A stretch of DNA of 64,000 bases from Oligoflexia bacterium (GCA_014378465.1 JACMNQ010000057.1:62001-126000); one strand, 5' to 3'. Numbered from the stretch's first letter, positions 34,335-43,852 are shown. The notes: generated by a model from the sequence alone, not told the origin. A program made the numbers and translations.

Positions 34335-35278
34335 AATACGAACTGAAAAAGACCACGGTCCGCATCAACTTCAGCATTCCAGTGCATTACCCCACACTGC
34401 AGCTCCCGAAGCTTTCGATTCGGTCCAAAGTTCGCCGAATCAGCGCGCAGGCGAAACACGCGTTCAGGCTTCCCACCTTTCAGGACCTCAGAAATCAGAG
34501 CAACTTCGCTCTTTCTTTCGGACTGCATCTTGCTTTCGCATTGATCATCGCGAGCGCTCATCTCGTGGTGAAACCGAAAGAGAAGCCCGTGGAGCATTTC
34601 ATTGAGGTGGTGAATTTTCCCAAGGCCCTCAAGCCCGTCAAAGTGGCCTCTCAGGCAATCGCTCCGGCGGCGAAGATGCCAGGTGCCTCTCAGACACGCC
34701 GAGTTCATTCAGCAACTTCCAAAGCCGCGAAACAATCCCAAGGGCTTTCTTCTCTTCTCGCTCAGGCTAAAAAAGCAGGCCGTGTCGAAAGGGCCCACTT
34801 GTCACCCACAACCGAGAAGTCGCCACAGGGCCTTACCTTTGAACAGAAACGTTTTCAGGACAAGGCGCTCGCTTCCGCAGGAACGTCCAAAGCCCTCCTG
34901 AACACGCTCAACACGGGCAGAACGAATGAGCACTTCAAGTGGGACACTTTCAAGCCCGCAAAAGTGGAGGGGAAGGAAATCGCGGCCGTAGATTACTCCC
35001 AGATCATCAAGACCCTTTCGAAGTACCAGAATGAATTTCGGGACTGCTATGAAAAGGCGCTCCTCATTGATGAAAGCCTCTCGGGTCATGCCGAGCTCAC
35101 GATGGACTTGTCGGACTCCGCGAATGTTTCGCGAACCGGAGTGCTCTTCACCGGAGCCGGCAAGACTTCCGGTCAGGACAGTCTGCAGAAATGCCTGAGC
35201 CACACCACTTCAAAACTGAAGTTCCCGAAAACGCTGGCCGGACAGCAATTGATTTTCAGACTTCTGCTCAAGTCCTGA
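34331..35278 (+). CDS. Inner-membrane protein with AgmX/PglI-like C-terminal domain (315 aa)
   Basis: The N-terminal ~55 residues are cytosolic and basic. One membrane segment follows (about 58-75, NFALSFGLHLAFALIIASAH), then a Lys/Ala/Ser-rich spacer to about 215. The C-terminal ~95 residues have the form of the AgmX/PglI C-terminal domain, a TonB-like fold: YQNEFRDCYEKALLIDESL, then GHAELTMDLSDSANVSRTGV and QKCLSHTTSKLKFPK. The two cysteines in DCYEK and QKCLSH are typical. In Myxococcus AgmX-type proteins belong to the Glt gliding machinery and move energy across the envelope. No MotA/TolQ-type proton channel gene is adjacent. It ends the coupled run of five genes. Confidence 0.8.
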   Translation: MKYELKKTTVRINFSIPVHYPTLQLPKLSIRSKVRRISAQAKHAFRLPTFQDLRNQSNFALSFGLHLAFALIIASAHLVVKPKEKPVEHFIEVVNFPKALKPVKVASQAIAPAAKMPGASQTRRVHSATSKAAKQSQGLSSLLAQAKKAGRVERAHLSPTTEKSPQGLTFEQKRFQDKALASAGTSKALLNTLNTGRTNEHFKWDTFKPAKVEGKEIAAVDYSQIIKTLSKYQNEFRDCYEKALLIDESLSGHAELTMDLSDSANVSRTGVLFTGAGKTSGQDSLQKCLSHTTSKLKFPKTLAGQQLIFRLLLKS

Positions 35279-35297
35279 GGCACAGTCCAGATGTGGT

Positions 35298-36023
35298 TCA
35301 ACCTTTTTTCGGGCCCCAGAACGCCTTGTAATACAGCCATTTCAGGTATTCGAGCATCGTGACGCGAATCCCGTGAAAAGTTCCTCGCCACTCCCCCGGC
35401 TCAAAAGGTTCCTGATAGACTGAAAGGGTCTCCACCTGCAGGGGCAATGCCGCCTTCTCGATGTTCTTGCCAAAGATGATCTGAGACCTGCGCATGTGGT
35501 AACGCGAAGTCATCAGCAGAATCTTCTTCCAGCCCCGCTCCTTCGCGTACTTCATGAGGTACTCGGCGTTCTCTTCCGTGTTGGTGCTTTCCGTCTCAAG
35601 GATCACGTCTTTGGGTTTCAGATCCTCCAGCACTCCGCGCCGAACCTGTTTGGCGAGAACGTTCCAGGTCGAGCCTTTGCCCATTCCTGAAATGTAAAGG
35701 ATCGGAGTTTTCGGAGGCAGGTCACCGTATTCCTCGAACGCGGGACCCTGCGCATGTTCCCAGTAGCGGTACCAGAGATCCCCGGCCGCGGCGATTCGGC
35801 CACGTCCTCCCGCCAGGCAGACGATGGCGTCCACCTGCGGAAGATGCACCCCATCTACAGAATCCTGGTACTCGTAAACGTCGCCTGCGGAAACAAAGGT
35901 CAACACCCAGGCTCCCAACGTGACCCCCAGAACGAAGAACAGGATCGCGGCCCAGGTTCTCAGACTGAGAACCGGATGACGACGCGATTCAGGAAGTGTC
36001 AGGGGGTCGAGTTCTTCACTCAT
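35298..36023 (-). CDS. DUF218 (YdcF/SanA-like) membrane protein
   Basis: A 241-aa protein with one N-terminal membrane segment (AAILFFVLGVTLGAWVLTF) and a DUF218 domain, with DAIVCLAGGRGR as the nucleotide-fold-like loop, the acidic patch ESTNTEENAEYL, and LLMTSRYHMRRS, all standard for this family. Members such as ElyC and SanA act in envelope biogenesis in E. coli; the chemistry is not settled. The protein probably faces the periplasm. It converges on the plus-strand machine operon with 19 bases between stops. A hairpin at 36048-36067 separates it from ridA upstream. Confidence 0.88.
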   Translation of the reverse strand: MSEELDPLTLPESRRHPVLSLRTWAAILFFVLGVTLGAWVLTFVSAGDVYEYQDSVDGVHLPQVDAIVCLAGGRGRIAAAGDLWYRYWEHAQGPAFEEYGDLPPKTPILYISGMGKGSTWNVLAKQVRRGVLEDLKPKDVILETESTNTEENAEYLMKYAKERGWKKILLMTSRYHMRRSQIIFGKNIEKAALPLQVETLSVYQEPFEPGEWRGTFHGIRVTMLEYLKWLYYKAFWGPKKG

Positions 36024-36047
36024 GGTGTTGAGAAATTAGCATGAGTC

Positions 36048-36067
36048 CGGGGAGTTTTCACTCCCCG
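36048..36067. other. Perfect hairpin CGGGGAGT-TTTC-ACTCCCCG
   Basis: An 8-bp perfect stem with a four-base loop lies between ridA and the DUF218 gene. Neither strand has a T-run after it, so it is a weak terminator or a transcript-stabilising stem at best. Confidence 0.6.
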
Positions 36068-36143
36068 ACCCCTGGACATGAAATTAATTCGGGCCGTCCG
36101 GTGATAGATGCGGACTCGCGAAAGCAGTGGAGTGATTTCGGCT

Positions 36144-36530
36144 TCAGAGTGAAGCGATGGCTTCGATTTCTACCAGGACATCCTTTGGAAGTCGGGCAAC
36201 TTCAATCGTGGAACGAGCCGGCGTCACTCCTTTGAAGTAACTGGCGTAGACTTCGTTCACTTTTGGGAAATCGCCCATCGATTTGAGAAAGATCGTGGTC
36301 TTGACGACTTGATCGAGAGTGGCGCCGGCGGCAGTCAGGACGGCAGTCAGATTTTCCAGGACCTGTTTGGCCTGAGTGGTGACATCGCCTTCACCCACGA
36401 CCTGGCCTGACTCGGGATGCAGAGGGATCTGGCCAGAGCAGAACACGAGATTGCCGAGCTTGATGGCCTGGCTGTAAGGACCGATCGGTTGCGGGGCTTT
36501 TGCGGTCAGAACGACTTCTTTTTTGGACAT
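36144..36530 (-). CDS. ridA: RidA family deaminase
   Basis: The 128-aa product matches RidA, which hydrolyses reactive enamine/imine intermediates made by PLP enzymes and prevents their damage. It has the family pattern: [30 protein letters not shown], the [19 protein letters not shown] segment, and the C-terminal catalytic arginine in [12 protein letters not shown] followed by VEIEAIA. The start is firm: AAGGAG lies eight bases before the ATG at 36528-36530. It lies 33 bases after maeB on the same strand, so the two are probably co-transcribed. Confidence 0.96.
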   Translation of the reverse strand: MSKKEVVLTAKAPQPIGPYSQAIKLGNLVFCSGQIPLHPESGQVVGEGDVTTQAKQVLENLTAVLTAAGATLDQVVKTTIFLKSMGDFPKVNEVYASYFKGVTPARSTIEVARLPKDVLVEIEAIASL

Positions 36531-36563
36531 GAGTGGCTCCTTGAAAAAATGAGTGTGAAAGGC

Positions 36564-38834
36564 TTATCCCTGTTTCTTGGCTTTTCTGATCTGAATTTCC
36601 ATCGAAGTGATCGCTGCCATGTTCACGATGTCGTTCACATCGGAATTCTGCTGCAGCACGAATACCGGTTTGTTCATCCCCACCAGGATCGGACCGATCG
36701 CTTCGGCCTCGCCCAGTTTGGACATCAGCTTGTAAGCGATGTTGCCGGACTGAAGATCCGGGAAGATCAGAATGTTGGCATCGCCCGGAACCTGATTGAA
36801 GGGAAAGCTCTGTGCGGAGATTTCCGGCTCGAGCGCCGTATCTGCCTGCATTTCGCCGTCCACGATGAGGCTCGGATCGCGCTCACGGATGATCTGGGTG
36901 GCTCTCTGAACTTTGAGAGAAACCGCGTGATTGTTCGATCCGAAGTTCGAGAACGAGAGCATCGCGACTTTGGGCTCCGAGCCCATGAAACTGCGGGCAA
37001 GGGCAGCCGTCTGCAGCGCGATGTCGGCGAGATCCTCGGCGCAGGGATCAATGTTGACGGTGGTATCGGCGAACCAGACCACCCGTTTCTTGAAAATGAG
37101 CATGTAGATTCCGGCCAGCTTCGATCCCGGCTTTGCACCAATCACCTGAAGGGCGGGGCGCAAAGTTTCCGGATAGCTCTGGGAGATCCCATTGAGAAGT
37201 CCATCCGCATGACCACATTCGACCATCATCGGTCCAAAGTAATTGGGCAGCTTCATCATGGTCAACGCATTGGTCTTGGTCACACCCTTGCGGTGCCGGC
37301 GCTCGAAGAATTTTTCAGCGAACTCCTCACGCAGCGGGCTCGTGGAAGGGCGGATGATCTTCACGTCCTTGAGGATGTCCGTGAGTCCCATCTCTTCCAT
37401 CTGGCGCCGGATGATCGTGTCATTGCCCAGCAGGATCGGTTCACAGATGTCTTCTTCGATCATGATCTGCGCGGCGCGGAGGATCTTGTGATTTTCTCCT
37501 TCCGGCAGCACAATCGTCGACTTGGCTCCTGAGACACGGCGTTTGATTCCGCGCATGACAGTGTAGATGCTTCCGAGCTGAGTCTCGAGGCGGTCGCGGT
37601 ATTCCTTGATGTCGATTTTCTTGCGAGCGACGCCGCTCGAGATCGCGGCTTCCGCCACTGCGGTCGCGACCCAGAGGAGCGCTCTGCGATCAAAAGGCTT
37701 CGGGATCAGGTACTCGCGGCCGAATTTGAAACGGTTTCCGCCGTAGGCGCGCGATACGCCTTCGGGCACGTCCTGCTTGGCAAGGTTGGCCAGGGCTTTG
37801 ACTGCGGCCATTTTCATCTCTTCATTGATCGCGGTCGCCATGGTGTCAAGTGCGCCGCGGAAAATGAAAGGAAACCCGAGAACGTTGTTCACCTGATTCG
37901 GATAATCGGAACGGCCGGTGGCCATGATGGCGTCTGGGCGGAGCTTCATCACTTCTTCAGGCAGCACTTCCGGATCCGGGTTCGCCATGGCGAACACGAT
38001 CGGATCCTTGGCCATGGTCTGCACCATCTTGGCAGTGATGCCGTCCTTGACGGAGACCCCGACGAAAGCATCGGCGCCCACAAGCGCTTCAGCGATGGTG
38101 CGCTTGTCCGTGTGGACGGCATAACGCTGCTTGTAAGGGTTCATGCCGGCAGTGCGGCCTTCGTAGATCACGCCTTTGGAATCGCACATGATGATGTTCG
38201 CGCGGTTCACGCCGAGATTGAGGTAGAGGTTGGCACAGGCGATGGCGGCTGCTCCGCCCCCGCAGAAGACGACTTTAACTTTCGTGATGTCCTTGCCGAC
38301 GATTTCAAGCGCGTTCAGAAAGGCGGCGCCGCTGATGACGGCCGTGCCATGTTGATCGTCGTGAAAGACGGGGATCTTGAGGCGCTTCTTGAGTTCTTCC
38401 TCAATGTAAAAACACTCCGGAGCCTTGATATCCTCGAGGTTGATGCCACCAAAGGTCGGTTCCATCATTTCGCACGCGCGAATCACGTCGTCGGGATTCT
38501 TGGCATTGAGCTCGATGTCGAAAACGTCGATGTCGGCGAACTTCTTGAAAAGGACGCCCTTGCCTTCCATGACGGGTTTTGAAGCCAGGGGTCCGATGTC
38601 TCCAAGGCCCAGCACTGCCGTTCCGTTGGAAACGACCGCAACGAGATTGCCTTTGGCCGTATATTCGTAAACGAGCTCTTCTTTTTCAGCGATCATGCGG
38701 CAGGGTTCGGCCACGCCGGGAGAGTAAGCGAGCGAGAGATCCTGCTGAGTGGAAACTGGCTTGGTCGAAACGACTTCGATCTTACCTTTACGCCCTCTGG
38801 AATGGTATTCGAGGGCTTCTTCGTAAAGCGACAT
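36564..38834 (-). CDS. maeB: NADP-dependent malic enzyme fused to a phosphotransacetylase domain
   Basis: At 756 residues it has the MaeB plan: an N-terminal malic enzyme (about residues 1-430) that decarboxylates malate to pyruvate, and a C-terminal phosphotransacetylase-like domain (about 430-756). Visible motifs are [12 protein letters not shown], the acidic HDDQHGTA metal site, the Rossmann loop [16 protein letters not shown], and [10 protein letters not shown]. In the second domain, [10 protein letters not shown] and the LPEGE near residue 450 are typical. The second domain is usually regulatory (acetyl-CoA) and not catalytic in E. coli MaeB. The ATG at 38832-38834 has AGGAGA seven bases upstream. 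Confidence 0.96.
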   Translation of the reverse strand: MSLYEEALEYHSRGRKGKIEVVSTKPVSTQQDLSLAYSPGVAEPCRMIAEKEELVYEYTAKGNLVAVVSNGTAVLGLGDIGPLASKPVMEGKGVLFKKFADIDVFDIELNAKNPDDVIRACEMMEPTFGGINLEDIKAPECFYIEEELKKRLKIPVFHDDQHGTAVISGAAFLNALEIVGKDITKVKVVFCGGGAAAIACANLYLNLGVNRANIIMCDSKGVIYEGRTAGMNPYKQRYAVHTDKRTIAEALVGADAFVGVSVKDGITAKMVQTMAKDPIVFAMANPDPEVLPEEVMKLRPDAIMATGRSDYPNQVNNVLGFPFIFRGALDTMATAINEEMKMAAVKALANLAKQDVPEGVSRAYGGNRFKFGREYLIPKPFDRRALLWVATAVAEAAISSGVARKKIDIKEYRDRLETQLGSIYTVMRGIKRRVSGAKSTIVLPEGENHKILRAAQIMIEEDICEPILLGNDTIIRRQMEEMGLTDILKDVKIIRPSTSPLREEFAEKFFERRHRKGVTKTNALTMMKLPNYFGPMMVECGHADGLLNGISQSYPETLRPALQVIGAKPGSKLAGIYMLIFKKRVVWFADTTVNIDPCAEDLADIALQTAALARSFMGSEPKVAMLSFSNFGSNNHAVSLKVQRATQIIRERDPSLIVDGEMQADTALEPEISAQSFPFNQVPGDANILIFPDLQSGNIAYKLMSKLGEAEAIGPILVGMNKPVFVLQQNSDVNDIVNMAAITSMEIQIRKAKKQG

Positions 38835-39037
38835 GGAAAGGTCTCCTGAATTTTTTGAGTGTTCAGAACCTACACCCCGGCCAATCCACCAAGCAAATCA
38901 AAAGAACAAAATGGTCGCTCACTCCGGGCAAAACTACGCGGCATGTCATTGCAGCTCTCTACGGGCGCCGGGCCGCCACCGGCTCGGCAAAAATTTCTCA
39001 GTGTTCAGGCCGACGGCCTGTGGCAAACTGAAAGAGA

Positions 39038-40351
39038 ATGCTCATTTACCGGTTCAGGCTCGCCAACTTATCCCCATCAGGCTCCGTTAAAAGTTGCCGG
39101 CCGGGCTTCTTCCGCGGACTCGCGCTCTGGACTCTGCTCCTCGGTACAGCCATGGCCAGCGGCCCAAGCACGGCTTTGGCCTCCTACTTCAACCGGTTTG
39201 AAGATCGGCGTGAAGCGCCTTCCGCCTTCAGACTCATCCCTGAACTCCATTTCCTGTCCACGACCCAGAACTTCGCGGCCAGCGGGACCAAAGCCGCAGC
39301 TCCTGGCCTGTCGAGTTATAAAAGGACGGAATTCAACCTCACGGGGGTCTATGGTTTCAACGCTCGCTGGAGTGCCTACGCGAAGATCGCGTGGCTGAGA
39401 AATCAGATTGATCACACGACCCTGGCCGGCACCACTTATGGAATGGGAGATCAGGAACTGGGCTTGAATTTTCATGCCTGGGAATCCAAAAGCAGGATGA
39501 GCCTGGACGTCCAGCTTCAGGTCGCGCTTCCGCTCTACAGCAACACGACGGCACGGACTCTGGCCAATCCCTTGCTCGGAGACGGAACTTCAGACGTCAC
39601 GCTCGGAACCTTTTTCACTTCGCCCCTGAACTTCAGCAAGTCCATGCGCTGGTCTGCCGTCGGGGGCCTGGGCTACACCATGCGCTCGGCTGGCCACTCC
39701 CCTGCAATCCCGTGGAATCTGACTCTTGTCGCTCAGCCCCTGGAGTATGGCATTTACTCGAAATTCTCGCTGCTCGGTCAGCAGGCCACAGTCACGGAGA
39801 CCACCACCACTCTGACCGCCGCCAATTACACTTCGTATGACTCCGGTGACAGCTTCATCACCGGCCCTCTGAACTCGAGCTTCGCCAGTGCCCGGCTCAC
39901 GGTGGGTTATCAGAAAAGCCTTCTCGCCAGCTACTCTCTGGCCGCCACGAAAAGTTTTTACGGAAAATCCGCTCCCGACGCTCTGACCATCACTCTGGGG
40001 ATCCAGTGGCGCTTTGCCGACTCCCCCACTCGCAAATCTCCTTATACTCAGACTGCCCAGAAGTACGGCAAAGCGAACAAGGGCTTCGTGAATTACTCGT
40101 TTGAAGCCAAAGTGATGAGAGCCAATGACCGCCTCAACCTGATCAAGATCGACAAGGGCTCTCAGGACGGGGTCGAAGTGGGCCAGGTTTTCGATATCTT
40201 CTCCGTTGCCAAGGACGGAGTGATGAGCGAAGCCGTCGCCCGGGCCGAATGCACCAACGTTCAGGGCAACGAAGCCGCGCTGAGCGTGAAAGAATACTTC
40301 CGTGAAGTCTGGATCGAAGAGGGCTTCATCGCCAAACGGCCCGTGCAGTGA
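39038..40351 (+). CDS. Outer-membrane barrel protein with a C-terminal FlgT-like domain (437 aa)
   Basis: A signal segment (GFFRGLALWTLLLGTAMASG, cleaved near ALA) is followed by about 280 residues of alternating strands ending in aromatics (FNLTGVYGFNARWSAYAKIA, LTVGYQKSLLASYSLAATKS), as in outer-membrane barrels. From about residue 345 to the end a soluble domain with VMRANDRLNLIKIDKGSQDG and VEVGQVFDIFS resembles the C-terminal domain of FlgT-type or related proteins in which a GSxDGVxxGxxF pattern occurs. The combination is uncommon. The following gene begins 39 bases later on the same strand, so they may act together. The ribosome site is poorly spaced (GAAAGAGA). Confidence 0.74.
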   Translation: MLIYRFRLANLSPSGSVKSCRPGFFRGLALWTLLLGTAMASGPSTALASYFNRFEDRREAPSAFRLIPELHFLSTTQNFAASGTKAAAPGLSSYKRTEFNLTGVYGFNARWSAYAKIAWLRNQIDHTTLAGTTYGMGDQELGLNFHAWESKSRMSLDVQLQVALPLYSNTTARTLANPLLGDGTSDVTLGTFFTSPLNFSKSMRWSAVGGLGYTMRSAGHSPAIPWNLTLVAQPLEYGIYSKFSLLGQQATVTETTTTLTAANYTSYDSGDSFITGPLNSSFASARLTVGYQKSLLASYSLAATKSFYGKSAPDALTITLGIQWRFADSPTRKSPYTQTAQKYGKANKGFVNYSFEAKVMRANDRLNLIKIDKGSQDGVEVGQVFDIFSVAKDGVMSEAVARAECTNVQGNEAALSVKEYFREVWIEEGFIAKRPVQ

Positions 40352-40390
40352 TTTTTGAAATTCCGCTTTTGAAACTCTAAGGATGGACCC

Positions 40391-41149
40391 ATGAAAAAAT
40401 TTACGAATAAATTGAAGCTCAGTCTCGCCAGCTCGGTCATTCTCGCTCTCGGCATCAGTCTGATGCCGACCCCCAGCTTTGCCGCGAAATTCGCCAACCA
40501 GTTCACTGAATTTGAACTTCCTCCGCAGTGGCAGTGCAATCTCGAAGGCGCCGAATGGGTCTGTCAGAACACCAATGAAGCGAAGAAGAAGGATGCAATC
40601 ATCGTTCTCGCCGCGAAGCTCAAGGGTGACCAGGACAGCCTCGATCAGTACCTCACTTATCTGAAGGGCGTGAAAACCTACAACAGCATCCAGAACAAAC
40701 CGATCAAGTCGGACCCGAAGTACGCCAAGACCGTGAACATCAATGGCCAGGCCTGGGTGGACGCTCTTCACATGGAATCGGAGATCCCCGGCTTCTACAC
40801 CCGGTATCTCGCGACCGTCAAAGATGACATCGGCGTTTTGATCACCTACTCGATCAACAAGGCCAAATACCAGGACTACCTCGCCGATTTCGACAACCTA
40901 GTCCGCACCCTCAAGGTGTTCCGCAAAGCCGGGGTCGGTCTCAATGCCGCTCCGTCGACGACCAACCTTTTCCAGAACACGACCATCCCGACGACCATGA
41001 ATGAAGGCACCGTGTTCCCGAACTCCGATCCAAAGGGCGGAGCGGACTCCGCGCCGAAGAAGAAGGAAGACAACACGCTGCTCTTCATCATCGTCGCAGT
41101 CGCAGTCGTGGGCTTCATCATCATCCGGAAGAAGCGCCAGGGCGGTTGA
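40391..41149 (+). CDS. Exported protein with a C-terminal membrane anchor (252 aa)
   Basis: The start has AAGGATGG upstream and opens a signal peptide (LASSVILALGISLMPTPSFA). Residues 32-175 form a compact domain with an early strand-rich part (TEFELPPQWQCNLEGAEWVC, two cysteines for a likely disulfide), then a helical KLKGDQDSLDQYLTYLKG and beta-rich repeats around VNINGQAWVDAL. A flexible Thr/Ser/Asn/Lys spacer leads to a C-terminal membrane segment (LLFIIVAVAVVGFIII) and a basic tail KKRQGG. So the main domain is periplasmic and anchored in the inner membrane. No family is recognised. A strong terminator follows. Confidence 0.74.
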   Translation: MKKFTNKLKLSLASSVILALGISLMPTPSFAAKFANQFTEFELPPQWQCNLEGAEWVCQNTNEAKKKDAIIVLAAKLKGDQDSLDQYLTYLKGVKTYNSIQNKPIKSDPKYAKTVNINGQAWVDALHMESEIPGFYTRYLATVKDDIGVLITYSINKAKYQDYLADFDNLVRTLKVFRKAGVGLNAAPSTTNLFQNTTIPTTMNEGTVFPNSDPKGGADSAPKKKEDNTLLFIIVAVAVVGFIIIRKKRQGG

Positions 41150-41170
41150 GTTCAGGCCTCTGAAATTCGA

Positions 41171-41216
41171 AAGCCCCCGGAAAAGCTTCATACAGAGCTT
41201 CTTCCGGGGGCTTTTT
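41171..41216. terminator. Bidirectional intrinsic terminator
   Basis: AAGCCCCCGGAAGAAGCTC, read on the lower strand, pairs with its complement apart from the small loop region; on the plus strand AAGCCCCCGGAA and TTCCGGGGGCTT close the stem, with T4 after it. It lies between the plus-strand anchor gene (ends 41149) and the minus-strand protease gene (ends 41247). Confidence 0.88.
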
Positions 41217-41246
41217 CATGAGAACTCAGTGAAATTCACTGAAATT

Positions 41247-42668
41247 TCACTGATACTTCTTCGGGAAATTGGGCTTCAGCTTCTCTTTCACTGCCTTCGT
41301 CGGCTGGGGCCCGAGCGCCAGAATGCTTCTCTTGCCGGTACTGAAGATGCGCCGCGCGACCGCACGGATCTCGGCCGCACTCACCTGGTCAATCTCCTCG
41401 CAGAGCTCTTCAGCGGTCGTGTAGTCATCCATGAAGATCTCATTGAGCGCGATGCTCGACATGCGGGACTCGACACTGTCTGAAGACAGCAGAATCGTGC
41501 CCTTGAGATTTTCCTTCACGCTCCTCAGGTCTTCGTCAGACAGGAGATCGCGCTTGAGTTTCTCGACGCACTCTTCGATCAGCTTGATGCAAAGCGGGAC
41601 CTGATGCATGGCGGTCGCCGCGTAGATCGTGAACACGCCTGAATCCACAAACGGGGACAGACTCGAATAGACCGTATAAGCCAGCGCGTTCTTCTCACGA
41701 ATCTCCTGAAAGAGTTCGGAGCTCATCCCTCCGCCGAGATACACGTTCAGAAGTGAAGCTGCATAACGGTCCTTCGAATTGTACTTCTGCGCTTCGACTC
41801 CCCAGATGAGATGCACCTGCTCGGTGGAGCGCTTGATCCACCAGCAGCCGTCTTTGAGTTGCGGGGCCGGTTCAAAAGCGAGCGCCGCGGGTTCATGGGA
41901 CTCAAGCGTTCGGCCGTGCCACTGTTTTTTTGAAAGCTCCTTGAGTTCCTTGCACACGGCCTGATGAGAGACGTCGCCGGCGACGGCCACGACCAGCTGA
42001 TCCGGACGGTAATGCTTGTGAAAGTACCGAGTCAGATCCCCACGCTTTGAACGCTTCACGCTTCTCTCAGTACCGAGAATCGGACAACCCAGCCCATGCT
42101 TGCCGTAAACCAGCTCAAAGTAGAGATCGTGAACCATTTCTTCAGGGGACTCCTCCACCATCGAGATTTCCTGGAGGATGACTTTCTTTTCCCGCTCAAA
42201 CTCCTGAGCATCAAAGGTCGAATGCAGAAGGATGTCGTTCAGGAGGTCCATCCCGAGCGCCATGTCCCGCTTGAGCAGCAGAAGGTGAAAGCACGTGTAC
42301 TCACGAGACGTGAAAGCATTGAACTCGCCTCCGACCTGATCCACTTCACGTGCGATGTCGAGGGCGGTCCTCTTCTCCGTTCCCTTGAAGAGCATGTGCT
42401 CGAGAAAATGTGAAATCCCAGCCTCGCGGGCTCTCTCGTGGCGAGTGCCCACTTTGACCCAGATTCCCATCGAGAGGCTCTGAAACTGGCCATGACTTTC
42501 AGACACGACCGTCAGGCCGTTGGGCAGGATGGTCTTGCGGTAGACCGAATCATGCGGAAGGCGCTTCGCCCTCGTTCCCACTTTTCTTCGGGAAGCCGGA
42601 GATTTCGTCTTTTTTCGTGCAGCTTGTTTGGCCACTTTTTTTCCAGCTTTGTTCTTGGTCATACTCAC
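41247..42668 (-). CDS. M16 family zinc metalloprotease (processing-peptidase-like)
   Basis: The 473-aa product has the inverted zinc motif HFLEH (His87, Glu90, His91), with the third ligand Glu167 in ILQEIS, and the M16 C-terminal arginine/tyrosine region near KNALAYTVYSSLSPF. It is the single-chain, two-domain form (about 420-470 residues), like the bacterial proteins related to mitochondrial processing peptidase. Residues 1-38 are very basic (KNKAGKKVAKQAARKK), which is uncommon. The GTG at 42666-42668 overlaps the upstream gene's stop as GTGA; ATG at 42662 is an alternative. It is coupled to the AstE-like gene. No signal peptide is seen, so it is probably cytosolic. Confidence 0.92.
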   Translation of the reverse strand: MSMTKNKAGKKVAKQAARKKTKSPASRRKVGTRAKRLPHDSVYRKTILPNGLTVVSESHGQFQSLSMGIWVKVGTRHERAREAGISHFLEHMLFKGTEKRTALDIAREVDQVGGEFNAFTSREYTCFHLLLLKRDMALGMDLLNDILLHSTFDAQEFEREKKVILQEISMVEESPEEMVHDLYFELVYGKHGLGCPILGTERSVKRSKRGDLTRYFHKHYRPDQLVVAVAGDVSHQAVCKELKELSKKQWHGRTLESHEPAALAFEPAPQLKDGCWWIKRSTEQVHLIWGVEAQKYNSKDRYAASLLNVYLGGGMSSELFQEIREKNALAYTVYSSLSPFVDSGVFTIYAATAMHQVPLCIKLIEECVEKLKRDLLSDEDLRSVKENLKGTILLSSDSVESRMSSIALNEIFMDDYTTAEELCEEIDQVSAAEIRAVARRIFSTGKRSILALGPQPTKAVKEKLKPNFPKKYQ

Positions 42669-43852
42669 TTCGTTCTGCCTGCTTTTTTGAGGACGAGCTT
42701 CTTCTTCTTCAATTTGCTCTTGAGATCTTTCTGGCGACGCTTCAAATTCATTTTTTCCTCATCCAGACGCTTTCGGCGCCTGAGGGATCTTTCAACGAAG
42801 GCCAGGGTCTTCTTGAGTCTTGCCAGATGAATGATCCCCGTACCCGGAATCGTCAAGGGTTCAGTCGTGACCCCGACGATGATGCCCGTGGCCGGTGCTT
42901 TGATCTCGACCACCGTTTTCCCAAAAGGATTGAGCACCGAGCCGATGGTGTCGCCTTTGTAGGTCAAGTCTCCTGGCTTCACATCCAGGTCCAGAATTCC
43001 GCCTTTTTCCGCGCGAATCCATTCGCTGGATTTCACGATGACCTGAAAGGGAGCTTCCTTCTTCTCATCTTTTTTCAGCATCCCCATTTCAGCCAGCACG
43101 CTGATGACCCCGCGAAAGCCGGCCCCGGAGATGCGGTGAGAAAATTTGCCGGTCTCGCCGGCTTCGAAGAGAATCGTGGGCACTCCCGCGCGCGTCGCCT
43201 CTTTGCGGAGGGAACCTCTCAAACCCTTGTGGTGCATGATGATGGTCGTATCGAAAGCGCGCGCCAGAGTTCGCACCATGGGATGAGACATGTCACCCCG
43301 CACATGAGGCAGATTGAGCCTGCCGCGGGCTGCGGTGTGGAGATCAATTCCGAAATCACATTTTGAAATGACTTCCTTGAAGATCTTCCAGGCAATTCGC
43401 TCGGCATTGTTGCCTTTCTTTTTGCCCGGAAAAAATCGGTTGAGATCGCGGTGATAAGGCAGGTAGCGGGATTGCTCGAGAAACCCTGGAATGTTCACGA
43501 CCGGGATCGCGATCAAAGTTCCAGAAAGTTTCTTGGGGTCCACTTCGAACATCAGCCGACGGACGATATCGATCCCGTTGATTTCGTCGCCATGCACTGC
43601 TGCAGTGACAAAAGCGGTGGGCCCGTCCCTCCACCCTCGAATGACCGTGACGGGAATGGAAATCGCGGTAGAAAGAAATGACTCCGATACTTTCAGCAGG
43701 ATCGCGCGAGTTTCGCCCGGCGCAATTTCAATTCCGCTGATCTTGCATTCGAATTGAGAAACTGTTTGAGAATCAATGAGCTCAGGCTCCACCGGATTGT
43801 CTTCCTTCTGCTTCTGGGAACTGGCTGACCCTCGCTGGCCATGACTCACCAT
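42665..43852 (-). CDS. Succinylglutamate desuccinylase/aspartoacylase-family hydrolase
   Basis: A zinc hydrolase of the AstE/AspA group in the M14 fold: HGDEINGID holds the first two zinc ligands, DLHTAARGRLNLPHV the third histidine, and the catalytic glutamate lies in ILFEAGETGKF. From about residue 290 a lipoyl-like beta barrel follows (KGGILDLDVKPGDLTYKGD, then IKAPATGIIVGV), then a very basic coiled tail (RRRKRLDEEKMNLKRRQ). Its substrate is unknown; AstE itself acts on succinylglutamate in arginine breakdown, but no ast genes are nearby. The start is uncertain. A TATAAT sequence lies at 43879-43884 on this strand and would put transcription start near 43872, so I prefer ATG 43852 to 43876. 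Confidence 0.87.
   Translation of the reverse strand: MVSHGQRGSASSQKQKEDNPVEPELIDSQTVSQFECKISGIEIAPGETRAILLKVSESFLSTAISIPVTVIRGWRDGPTAFVTAAVHGDEINGIDIVRRLMFEVDPKKLSGTLIAIPVVNIPGFLEQSRYLPYHRDLNRFFPGKKKGNNAERIAWKIFKEVISKCDFGIDLHTAARGRLNLPHVRGDMSHPMVRTLARAFDTTIIMHHKGLRGSLRKEATRAGVPTILFEAGETGKFSHRISGAGFRGVISVLAEMGMLKKDEKKEAPFQVIVKSSEWIRAEKGGILDLDVKPGDLTYKGDTIGSVLNPFGKTVVEIKAPATGIIVGVTTEPLTIPGTGIIHLARLKKTLAFVERSLRRRKRLDEEKMNLKRRQKDLKSKLKKKKLVLKKAGRTK

Noticed and set aside
36417-37532. Plus-strand frame of 371 codons opposite maeB and ridA
   Set aside because: It is antisense to two clearly conserved proteins; its Asp/His/Arg-rich composition is typical of reverse-frame shadows.
39590-40771. Minus-strand frame of 393 codons over the barrel and anchor genes
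   Set aside because: Both overlapped genes have signal peptides and good context; the frame has none.
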